Origin: Mangrovimonas sp. YM274
GTDB lineage: Bacteria; Bacteroidota; Bacteroidia; Flavobacteriales; Flavobacteriaceae
Length of the DNA stretch: 64,000 nt
Direction: 5' to 3'
NCBI RefSeq assembly: GCF_030908385.1
Contig: NZ_CP133091.1
Location: 1,446,501 to 1,510,500, forward strand
This document shows positions 27,760-37,137 of the stretch, piece by piece. A program made the position numbers and the translations under genes. The stretch's first letter is position 1, and the number at the start of each line of letters is the position of its first letter. A model generated the notes under the pieces. That model was given only the letters and a program-made list of their open reading frames with translations. It had not been told where the DNA came from and ran no database searches.

Positions 27760-27791
27760 GATTCTTGCCATATCAGGTAAGAATCTTTTTT
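27760..27791 (+). terminator. Terminator/attenuator hairpin directly before the HTTM start
   Basis: GATTCTTGCC (27760-27769) pairs with GGTAAGAATC (27776-27785), 10 pairs including one G-U, followed by TTTTTT. The T-tract ends four bases before the HTTM ATG at 27796, so reading through this hairpin would set the amounts of HTTM and TonB receptor relative to imelysin. Confidence 0.85.
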
Positions 27792-27795
27792 ATAT

Positions 27796-29154
27796 ATGAC
27801 TTCTGCCTTAAAAAAATATTTGTCGTCCTATGCCAATGTAGCTCCTTTGGTGGTATTTCGTATTGGGTTTGGCCTTATGATGTTTGCAAGTATTATACGG
27901 TTTTGGAGTAAAGGGTGGATTGAAAAACTTTATATTGATCCTCAATATCATTTTTCGTATTACGGTTTTGAATGGGTGAAACCCTTAGGTGGTTTTACCT
28001 ATTTATTATTTGTAATATGTGCTATAGCGGCTTTTTGTATAGCAATAGGCTATAAGTATCGATGGATGGTAGCGGCTTTCTTTTTAAGCTTTACCTATAT
28101 TGAATTAATGGACAAAACTACCTATTTAAACCACTATTATTTTATTAGCGTGTTAAGTTTTATAATGATTTTTCTACCAGCTAATGCTGCGTTTTCTGTG
28201 GATAGTGTATTCAAAGGAAAATCATATAAGACCATTCCTAAATGGACTATTGACAGTATTAAGTTAATGCTGGGGGTGGTTTACTTTTATGCCGGTATAG
28301 CAAAGCTAAATTCTGATTGGTTATTAAGGGCCATGCCTTTAAAAATATGGCTGCCTTCAAAATATAGTTTACCTTTTATAGGAGAAAATTTAATGCAGCA
28401 GGAGTGGTTTCATTATGCCATGAGTTGGGGAGGTATGCTATATGATGTGAGTATTCCGTTTTTATTGCTTTACAGGAAAACAAGATGGTTTGCCTTTGCA
28501 ATGGTGGTGTTTTTTCATGTCTTTACAAGAGTTTTATTTCCTATAGGGATGTTTCCATATATCATGATTGTAAGCACCTTAATTTTCTTTGATGCTGGTT
28601 TTCATAATAGAATTATTGCAGGCCTAAAAAAAGTGCTCTCATTTCAGAAAAAGCCTAACATCCAAGAAAAATACCTCTATAAATTTCAAAAACCAGCTTT
28701 GCTAGTATTGAGTATCTTTTTCGTGGTACAATTGGTGTTTCCTTTTAGATACTTGCTTTATCCTGGTGAATTATTTTGGACAGAGGAAGGTTATAGACTG
28801 TCATGGCGGGTAATGTTAATGGAAAAACAAGGGCACACCACGTTTAAAATTGTTGATGGTAAAACAGGCCAATTTAAATATGTAGATAATTCTCAGTTTT
28901 TAACAACATTTCAAGAGAAACAAATGAGCTTTCAGCCAGATTTTATTCTGGAGTTTGCTCACTTTTTAGGGGATTACTACCGAGAAAATGAAAATTTCCA
29001 GGAAGTACAGGTGTATGCCGACAGTTATGTGGCTTTAAACGGGAGGTTGAGTCAACAATTTATAGACCCGACAATAGATTTATATAAGGAACGGGAATCG
29101 TTTAAACATAAACATTGGATTTTACCATTTAATGATGAAATTAAAGGACTTTAG
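27796..29154 (+). CDS. HTTM domain membrane protein
   Basis: 452 residues with about eight transmembrane helices in the first 330 and a soluble C-terminal part (WTEEGYRLSWRVMLMEKQG). APLVVFRIGFGLMMFASIIRFW, DKTTYLNHYYFISVLSFIMIF and YFYAGIAKLNSDWLLRAMPL are landmarks of the HTTM domain, distantly related to the membrane part of vitamin-K-dependent gamma-carboxylase. No biochemical role is proven for such bacterial proteins. The C-terminus overlaps or abuts the TonB receptor gene. Confidence 0.9.
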   Translation: MTSALKKYLSSYANVAPLVVFRIGFGLMMFASIIRFWSKGWIEKLYIDPQYHFSYYGFEWVKPLGGFTYLLFVICAIAAFCIAIGYKYRWMVAAFFLSFTYIELMDKTTYLNHYYFISVLSFIMIFLPANAAFSVDSVFKGKSYKTIPKWTIDSIKLMLGVVYFYAGIAKLNSDWLLRAMPLKIWLPSKYSLPFIGENLMQQEWFHYAMSWGGMLYDVSIPFLLLYRKTRWFAFAMVVFFHVFTRVLFPIGMFPYIMIVSTLIFFDAGFHNRIIAGLKKVLSFQKKPNIQEKYLYKFQKPALLVLSIFFVVQLVFPFRYLLYPGELFWTEEGYRLSWRVMLMEKQGHTTFKIVDGKTGQFKYVDNSQFLTTFQEKQMSFQPDFILEFAHFLGDYYRENENFQEVQVYADSYVALNGRLSQQFIDPTIDLYKERESFKHKHWILPFNDEIKGL

Positions 29155-29155
29155 C

Positions 29156-31612
29156 ATGTTATTCAATTGGATAGTTAAATTATTTACTAAAGAAGTTATC
29201 ACTATTTTTTGTGTTGTTTTATGTGTGTTGCAGTCAGTAGCACAGCATAAGGTGTCTGGCATGGTAACGGACAGTCTTACAAAAGCTCCTGTTGGTGAAG
29301 TTGAAATTTACGATAAGTTGAGAGGGCTTATAACAACAACGGATGCTAAGGGACATTTTGAATTTCAAACAAATAAAAGTAAGCTTACTTTGGTATTTTT
29401 TTCATTGTACCATGATGTTTTGGAAAAGGAACTTGCCATTACAAAAGATGTTGAGATGGCTATCGAATTATCCGTGACCGTAGAAGAATTGACGGCTGTG
29501 CAAATCAATTCTAGGCGTGCCAAAGCCTTTGCTTTAGAGCGTTTGGAAGACGTGGAGGGAACGGCAATTTATGCTGGGAAAAAGACGGAAGTAGTATTGG
29601 TTGACCAATCCATGGCAAATCTAGCAACCAATAATGCGCGACAAATCTATAGTGAAGTGGCGGGGTTGAATATTTATCAAAATGACGATGCTGGTTTGCA
29701 GTTAAATATTGGAGGGCGTGGTCTAGATCCTAATCGTACTTCTAATTTCAATACGCGTCAAAATGGTTATGATATCAGTGCCGATGTTTTGGGGTATCCC
29801 GAAAGTTATTATACCCCGGCAGCAGAAGGTTTAAAGGAAATACAGGTTGTAAGAGGAGCAGCATCCTTACAATACGGAACCCAATTTGGCGGATTGGTAA
29901 ATTTTGTAATGAAGGAACCTAATGCCAATAAACCTTTTGAATTGATAACCAGAAACACCTTGGGCAGCTTTGGGCTCTATACCAACTTTACAAGCATTGG
30001 GGGGACCAAAGATAAGCTTAGTTATTATGGATATTTTAATTATAAAAAAGGTGATGGGTTTAGGCCAAATTCGGAGTTTGAATCAAAGAATGCCTATATG
30101 CATTTAGGCTATCAGCTTACTGATAAAACAAAATTGACTGGAGAGCTTACCCATCTGCACTATTTGGCACAACAGGGAGGTGGGCTTTCAGATGGTATGT
30201 TTGCTGAGGATGCTTACCAAAGCAATCGTGAAAGAAATTGGTTTCAGGTTGATTGGTGGTTATACAACCTAACCTTGTCTCACCAATTTTCGGAAAACAC
30301 CAATTATACTTTTAGTGCTTTCGGGCTTAATGCCTCTCGTTATGCGCTTGGATTTAGGGAAAATAGAGTAAGCCAAGCCGATAATTTACAGGAACGAGAT
30401 CTTATTAAAAGTGAGTTTAACAATTTTGGATTTGAAACCAGATTGTTACATAAATATTTGTTGGGTGATACCAAGAGCACGTTTTTGATTGGGGGTAAAT
30501 TTTATAAGGCCAATAATTCTAGTGAGCAGGGGCCGGGATCGGATGGTTTTGGACCGGATTTTGACTTTTATTTGGATGATTATCCTACCTATCAAAATCA
30601 ATCAGCTTATACGTACCCTAACTTGAATGTGGCAGCATTTGGTGAGAATATTTTCTATTTCAACGAAAAATTTTCTATTACTCCGGGGTTCAGGTTTGAA
30701 TATATCAATACCGGAAGTGAAGGCTTTTATAAGGAATTTAGTGTGGATGGGGCCGGAAATATTGATGAAGAGATTACGCATTTTCAAGATGAAACCAGAG
30801 AGCGCTCGTTTGTGCTTTTAGGGTTAGGAGCTAGCTACAAACCTGTTAAAGGAGCGGAACTTTATGCTAATATTTCTCAAAACTACCGGTCTGTAACCTT
30901 TGCGGATATCAGTATTTTCAATCCTTCATTTAGTATTTCTCCAGATATTTCAGATGAGAAGGGATTTACAACAGATGTGGGCTTACGAGGACGCTTTAAG
31001 GATATTGTATCTTATGATGTTGGTGGATTTGCAATTTCTTATCGCGATAGGATTGGGATCGTTTTAAAAGAGCGGGAAGATGGTAAACTGGTAAGTGAAC
31101 GAGGTAATGTGGGGAATGCTCTTATTTTTGGGATGGAGTCCTTGATTGATGTCAATCTAAATAATTGGTTGATTGATAATAATGATTTGGTTTTAAGTTG
31201 CTTTTTCAATGGCGCTTTTATTAGTTCGGAATATACGTCTTCTGAAGAAACAGGTGTAGTGGGCAATGAAGTAGAGTTTATTCCCGCTGCAAATATCAAA
31301 ACTGGACTTAATTTTGGATATAAGAATTTCCTTTCTAGAATACAATATACATATCTGGGAGCTCAATTTACAGATGCTACCAATGCCGAAACTGACGAGC
31401 AAAATGAGAGTGGTGTATCGGGAATGATTCCTTCTTATGATATTTTGGATGTCTCTCTATCATATTCCTACAAAAGATTTAAGCTAGAAGCAGGTGTAAA
31501 TAATGTGCTTGATAATGTTTATTTCACTAGGCGTGCCACTGGGTATCCTGGTCCGGGTATTATTCCATCTGCGCCAAGAAATTGGTATACCTCATTGCAA
31601 ATACGGTTGTAG
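29156..31612 (+). CDS. TonB-dependent outer-membrane receptor, FecA-like
   Basis: 818 residues from the ATG at 29156, two bases after the HTTM stop; an upstream ATG at 29132 inside HTTM is also open. Signal FTKEVITIFCVVLCVLQSVAQ, then a carboxypeptidase-like regulatory domain (HKVSGMVTDSLTKAPVGEVEI), a plug (ATNNARQIYSEVAGLNIYQND, IQVVRGAASLQYGTQFGGLVNF) and a barrel ending in RNWYTSLQIRL. The plug with NIGGRGLDPNRTSNFNTRQNG is like ferric dicitrate receptors. No SusD partner, so a siderophore, haem or metal complex is likelier than a glycan. Confidence 0.92.
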   Translation: MLFNWIVKLFTKEVITIFCVVLCVLQSVAQHKVSGMVTDSLTKAPVGEVEIYDKLRGLITTTDAKGHFEFQTNKSKLTLVFFSLYHDVLEKELAITKDVEMAIELSVTVEELTAVQINSRRAKAFALERLEDVEGTAIYAGKKTEVVLVDQSMANLATNNARQIYSEVAGLNIYQNDDAGLQLNIGGRGLDPNRTSNFNTRQNGYDISADVLGYPESYYTPAAEGLKEIQVVRGAASLQYGTQFGGLVNFVMKEPNANKPFELITRNTLGSFGLYTNFTSIGGTKDKLSYYGYFNYKKGDGFRPNSEFESKNAYMHLGYQLTDKTKLTGELTHLHYLAQQGGGLSDGMFAEDAYQSNRERNWFQVDWWLYNLTLSHQFSENTNYTFSAFGLNASRYALGFRENRVSQADNLQERDLIKSEFNNFGFETRLLHKYLLGDTKSTFLIGGKFYKANNSSEQGPGSDGFGPDFDFYLDDYPTYQNQSAYTYPNLNVAAFGENIFYFNEKFSITPGFRFEYINTGSEGFYKEFSVDGAGNIDEEITHFQDETRERSFVLLGLGASYKPVKGAELYANISQNYRSVTFADISIFNPSFSISPDISDEKGFTTDVGLRGRFKDIVSYDVGGFAISYRDRIGIVLKEREDGKLVSERGNVGNALIFGMESLIDVNLNNWLIDNNDLVLSCFFNGAFISSEYTSSEETGVVGNEVEFIPAANIKTGLNFGYKNFLSRIQYTYLGAQFTDATNAETDEQNESGVSGMIPSYDILDVSLSYSYKRFKLEAGVNNVLDNVYFTRRATGYPGPGIIPSAPRNWYTSLQIRL

Positions 31613-31822
31613 TCAATTATATAATTTCATTTAGGCTTTTTCAAATACGTGTTTGTTGGTTCCCAAACCAGAGTTAAATGCTGTTTTTGGAGGGGGAGCA
31701 ATAAGCCCCTTTCTTAAAGTTTGCTTAAGATATTGATTTTGTAACAATTGTTACTTGTTAATTGAAATAAAGCACATTACTTTACGTTGTTAATGTGATT
31801 AAACATACACAATTAAGTTATT

Positions 31823-32260
31823 ATGCGTAAGTTATTAGTGCTTCTACTATTTATTTTGGGAGTAAATAGTGTGTTTTCGCAAGAATGGCAAACCAACTTC
31901 GAGGAAGCCAAATCCCAAGCAGCTAAAGAGCATAAATCCATTGTATTGATTTTCTCAGGTTCCGATTGGTGTGCACCGTGTATCAAATTGGAGAAGCAGA
32001 TTTTGGAAACAGAACAGTTCAAATCGTTCGCCAATGAAAGGGCTGTGCTTGTTAGGGCTGATTTTCCACGGAAAAAGCAAAATCAATTGGATGAAAACCT
32101 TCAAAATCAAAATAAGCACTTAGCAGAAATGTACAACCAACAGGGATATTTTCCACTTGTGGTTGTAATGTCTCCCGAAGGGAAAGTTTTGGGTCAGGCA
32201 GGGTATGAAAAAACCAGTCCAGAGGCTTATGTAGCAAAGCTAAAGGGCTTTATGAAATGA
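31823..32260 (+). CDS. Periplasmic thioredoxin-fold protein
   Basis: 145 residues. MRKLLVLLLFILGVNSVFSQ is a signal peptide. Active site SGSDWCAPCIKLEKQIL (CxxC) and a cis-Pro loop GYFPLVVVMSPEGKVLG make this a thioredoxin of the DUF255/thioredoxin_7 kind acting in the periplasm. It is the first gene of a tight four-gene operon (ApbE starts 10 bases later), so it may reduce cysteines in the Cys-rich DUF4266 product; that link is inference. Confidence 0.88.
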   Translation: MRKLLVLLLFILGVNSVFSQEWQTNFEEAKSQAAKEHKSIVLIFSGSDWCAPCIKLEKQILETEQFKSFANERAVLVRADFPRKKQNQLDENLQNQNKHLAEMYNQQGYFPLVVVMSPEGKVLGQAGYEKTSPEAYVAKLKGFMK

Positions 32261-32269
32261 TAGGCTGAA

Positions 32270-33247
32270 ATGAAACGTCTCTTCTTGATCCTATTTTTTT
32301 TATGGGGAATCTCAGCTTCCGCACAGTCCGTTTTTAAGCGGACCCTAAAACTAATGGGAAGTCGTTTTGATATCTCTGTTGTAGCAGAAAATCAACAACA
32401 GGCCGATGGTTATATTGATATTGCGGTTGAAGAAATTACCAGAATTGAAAAGTTGATATCATCGTGGGATGCCAATTCCCAAACCTCAATGATCAATGCC
32501 AATGCGGGCATACAGCCTGTTATAGTTGATAGAGAGTTATTCAATTTAATTAAACGAGCTGTGGGATTGTCCAAACTCACCCAGGGAGCTTTTGATATTT
32601 CATATGCGTCCATGGACAAAATTTGGAAGTTTGATGGCAGTATGGAAATGATGCCAACAGAGGAGGAAATTAAGCAGTCTGTGTCTAAAGTTGGCTATCA
32701 GCATATCGATTTGAATGAAAATGCTGGTTCGGTTTTTTTGGATACTAAAGGAATGAAAATTGGCTTTGGGGCCATTGGCAAGGGGTATGCCGCAGATCAA
32801 GCAAAAGAGCGTTTGAAGGCTTTAGGGGTGCAAGCAGGTATCATTAATGCTTCTGGCGACATGAATACATGGGGACGGCAACCCAATGGCGAACTTTGGA
32901 ATATTGCCATTACAAACCCTCTTAACAAAGATAATGTGTTTGCCATGCTGCCAGTAGACAACCAGGCCATTGTAACTTCCGGTAATTATGAAAAGTTTGT
33001 AAAGTTTAACGGGGTACGTTATGCTCATATTATCGACCCTAGAACCGGTTACCCTAGTACGGGAATTATCAGCGTAAGTGTTATGGCAGCAAAAGCTGAA
33101 CTCGCCGATGCTCTTGCTACCTCGGTATTTGTCATGGGCAAGGAGGTAGGTTTGGATTTTATCAACCAATTAAATGGTGTAGAATGCATCATTATAGATG
33201 AACAAGGAAATATAAATTACTCCAATTTAATAAAACCAAAACAATGA
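32270..33247 (+). CDS. apbE: FAD:protein FMN transferase
   Basis: 325 residues. Signal peptide MKRLFLILFFLWGISASAQS places it in the periplasm. Family motifs: LMGSRFDISV, GAIGKGYAADQAKERL, NASGDMNTWG, and TSGNYEKFVKFNGVRYAHIIDPRTGYPS. ApbE moves FMN from FAD onto a Thr/Ser of a client protein using magnesium. No typical FMN-acceptor domain is encoded in the neighbourhood. The stop overlaps the DUF4266 start (ATGA), so the two are translationally coupled. Confidence 0.95.
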   Translation: MKRLFLILFFLWGISASAQSVFKRTLKLMGSRFDISVVAENQQQADGYIDIAVEEITRIEKLISSWDANSQTSMINANAGIQPVIVDRELFNLIKRAVGLSKLTQGAFDISYASMDKIWKFDGSMEMMPTEEEIKQSVSKVGYQHIDLNENAGSVFLDTKGMKIGFGAIGKGYAADQAKERLKALGVQAGIINASGDMNTWGRQPNGELWNIAITNPLNKDNVFAMLPVDNQAIVTSGNYEKFVKFNGVRYAHIIDPRTGYPSTGIISVSVMAAKAELADALATSVFVMGKEVGLDFINQLNGVECIIIDEQGNINYSNLIKPKQ

Positions 33248-33456
33248 TTAAGTACGTGTCATTAATGGGATTTTTAATAATCTCATTAAGTTCTTGCACG
33301 GCGGTAAAAGAATATGAAAAGGTCAATATTAATGACCCGGAAATGGTCTTGTCCGCTCGAAAAGCAGAACGCTTCGAAACCAATTTTCAATTGTATAGAG
33401 AAGGTTCCTCCGGTGCCAATGGAGGTAAAACGGGAGGAGGCTGCGGATGCAATTAG
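33244..33456 (+). CDS. DUF4266 small lipoprotein with Gly/Cys tail
   Basis: 70 residues. Signal SLMGFLIISLSSCTAV gives lipobox SSC. The mature peptide of about 50 residues has the DUF4266 block NINDPEMVLSARKAERFETN and ends in a glycine- and cysteine-rich tail, GKTGGGCGCN. From memory this last tail is strongly conserved in the family. No function is known to me. It overlaps apbE by four bases and the DUF3570 gene starts three bases after its stop. A segment SSGAN resembles the FMN-acceptor motif SGAT but lacks the acceptor Thr. Confidence 0.88.
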   Translation: MIKYVSLMGFLIISLSSCTAVKEYEKVNINDPEMVLSARKAERFETNFQLYREGSSGANGGKTGGGCGCN

Positions 33457-33458
33457 GT

Positions 33459-34763
33459 ATGAAAAAGATAAGTTTACTGCTGTTACTGTTGGCAGTAGCT
33501 GTTGGCTATTCGCAAAACAAACCTGCAGATTCCTTACAAAATTCTACAGTAACAGCCTATAAAAAGCGCGTATTGGAAACTACGGAAGTAGATTTTTTAA
33601 TGAGTTATTATGCACAGGATGGTAAGCATGCTGCGGTTTCTGGTGGGATTGGTGATGAAAACTTAACCGATATCACACCAACCATTGTGGTAGCCATTCC
33701 TTTGAACAGCGACGATGTTTTGACCGTGGACGCTGGGATTTCTGCATACACTTCGGCATCTTCCAGTAACATTAATCCGTTCGATTCTAACAAACCGGCG
33801 AGCCCGTTTTCTGATTCTTCGGGGGCATCTAGGTCTGATACTTGGGTGAATGGAAATTTTAGTTATGCCCATTCTTCGGACGACAGAAATCAAATAATAG
33901 GAGCGACTCTGAGTGTGGCTTCAGAATACGATTATTTCTCCATAGGTTTTGGTGGAAATTATACGCGTTTGTTTAACGAAAAAAATACAGAACTTGGAGT
34001 AAAGGCCAATGTGTTTTTGGATACTTGGAACCCTCAATACCCTATTGAGTTAAGAAATGGTTTTTCGCACTCGGGTATTGAAGGACCAGGAACTTATGAT
34101 CCATTTAAATATGAAAAATTTAATGACTTGGGCCGAAACTCCTATAGTTTGTCATTGAGCTTTTCGCAAATCCTGACAGAAAATTTACAGGCCTCCATTT
34201 TTATGGATCTTGTGTTGCAGCAAGGATTGCTTTCTACACCGCATCAAAGGGTATATTTTATGGATCAACCAGATTTCTTTATAGCAGATTTTCAGTTGGC
34301 TGATGATGTAGAGCGTTTACCAGATAGTCGATTTAAAATTCCGATTGGGGGTAGGTTAAATTATTTTATAAATGAAAGATTGACACTTAGAACTTATTAT
34401 CGGTTTTATTCAGACGACTGGGGGATTACGTCACATACAGCTAGTATAGAAGTGCCTTACAAGATCAGTGATAAATTTACGATATACCCAATTTATAGAT
34501 ATTATACCCAAACGGCAGCCGATTACTTCGCTCCTTATGAAGCGCATTTGTCAAATGAAGACTATTACACTTCAGATTATGATCTCTCAAAATTTGATAG
34601 TAATCAATTTGGTGCAGGTTTTAATTACACTGATATTTTTACAAGCTTCCATATTTGGAAAGCTGGCTTGAAAAGTATCGATTTCAGGTATGCTCATTAC
34701 AAGCGTAGCGACGGGCTGTCAGCCAATATATTCTCCACTGCATTTAAGTTTTTGATTGATTAG
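33459..34763 (+). CDS. DUF3570 outer-membrane beta-barrel protein
   Basis: 434 residues from the ATG at 33459. Signal MKKISLLLLLLAVAVGYSQ. The rest alternates aromatic and polar residues as in outer-membrane barrels, with RLNYFINERLTLRTYYRFYSDD and DKFTIYPIYRYYTQTAADYF, and the C-terminus SANIFSTAFKFLID. These match DUF3570. Consistently found beside DUF4266 and ApbE in Bacteroidota. Probably a pore or scaffold for the DUF4266 lipoprotein; function not established. Confidence 0.88.
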   Translation: MKKISLLLLLLAVAVGYSQNKPADSLQNSTVTAYKKRVLETTEVDFLMSYYAQDGKHAAVSGGIGDENLTDITPTIVVAIPLNSDDVLTVDAGISAYTSASSSNINPFDSNKPASPFSDSSGASRSDTWVNGNFSYAHSSDDRNQIIGATLSVASEYDYFSIGFGGNYTRLFNEKNTELGVKANVFLDTWNPQYPIELRNGFSHSGIEGPGTYDPFKYEKFNDLGRNSYSLSLSFSQILTENLQASIFMDLVLQQGLLSTPHQRVYFMDQPDFFIADFQLADDVERLPDSRFKIPIGGRLNYFINERLTLRTYYRFYSDDWGITSHTASIEVPYKISDKFTIYPIYRYYTQTAADYFAPYEAHLSNEDYYTSDYDLSKFDSNQFGAGFNYTDIFTSFHIWKAGLKSIDFRYAHYKRSDGLSANIFSTAFKFLID

Positions 34764-34798
34764 AATTTAAGTATCTTTATGTTTTATCAAAGCTCAAG

Positions 34799-35521
34799 TT
34801 GATTCAACAAAAGACCTTAAAGAACGGCCTTATATTTTTGTTTTTAACCCTTGGCCAATTTGCCTTGGCCAAGGAATGGATATGTTTTAAAGACTTTCAA
34901 AAGACAACAGGAAACCTTGAGTTGCCAACTTCTGATTGGTTGAAATCTGATAGGAAACACAATACCCTTAAATGGGAACAAGCAAACGCATACAATTTAG
35001 AGCATGGTCTCTTTGGGGAATACACCAGTATTCAACAAAGAACAGATTTTTATCAATGGCTTTACGAAGCGTTGGACAAAAAGGGACATGAAGTTGTATG
35101 GCCAAAAATGGCCCATTTCATATCTAATAAATTAAGGCTTGTTAAAGGATTTCCGTATTGCATATTCATGAAAGGCAGCATCAAGAAATATGCTTATTTA
35201 GGAAGTGAGGCTGCTTTTAATGGAGCCCTCGAAACTTTGGGAGCACTTTACTATTCCAAAGTCATATTTAAAGGAGAAAATGCCTTGGATTGGGATAAGC
35301 AACTTCTATACAAGGAACAACATATATGGCTAGAAAATATCTATAAAAAAGTAGATGCTTCAACCTTGAAAACCATTGAACGTATGGCTAAGGGAAAAGG
35401 ATTTTATGCTTTGATTGTACCCAGGGAAATTCGTTTTCAAGGCGATATTTCATTGGAAGAAAAGCGCTACGAATATGCCTTGCATACTTTGAGGGATTAT
35501 TGCAAGGAGCATTATCCATAA
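34799..35521 (+). CDS. Conserved secreted protein of unknown function
   Basis: 240 residues starting at TTG. The segment KNGLIFLFLTLGQFALAKEW is a probable signal peptide. The mature part is basic and aromatic-rich (GHEVVWPKMAHFISNKLRL, HIWLENIYKKVDASTLKTIERM) with no motif I recognise. It lies 36 bases after the DUF3570 gene on the same strand and could belong to that operon, though similar genes may exist without that neighbour. No function assigned. Confidence 0.72.
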   Translation: MIQQKTLKNGLIFLFLTLGQFALAKEWICFKDFQKTTGNLELPTSDWLKSDRKHNTLKWEQANAYNLEHGLFGEYTSIQQRTDFYQWLYEALDKKGHEVVWPKMAHFISNKLRLVKGFPYCIFMKGSIKKYAYLGSEAAFNGALETLGALYYSKVIFKGENALDWDKQLLYKEQHIWLENIYKKVDASTLKTIERMAKGKGFYALIVPREIRFQGDISLEEKRYEYALHTLRDYCKEHYP

Positions 35522-35536
35522 TTTAACTTCATTTAA

Positions 35537-37066
<1,530 letters not shown>

Positions 37067-37080
37067 TAAGGGCTGCAATA

Positions 37081-37119
37081 AAACAAAAAGCGCGATGGAT
37101 TCCATCGCGCTTTTTGTTT
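37081..37119. terminator. Bidirectional terminator between guaB and NDH-2
   Basis: AAACAAAAAGCGCGATGG pairs with CCATCGCGCTTTTTGTTT around a three-base loop. GC-rich core with A5 on the left and T5 on the right serves both converging genes. Confidence 0.92.
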
Positions 37120-37137
37120 ATAGAGGTTATTGGAGAA

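Noticed and set aside
33424-33456. SGAN in DUF4266 as an ApbE flavinylation site
   Set aside because: The acceptor Thr or Ser is replaced by Asn, so a standard FMN link cannot be claimed; kept only as a hypothesis in the findings.
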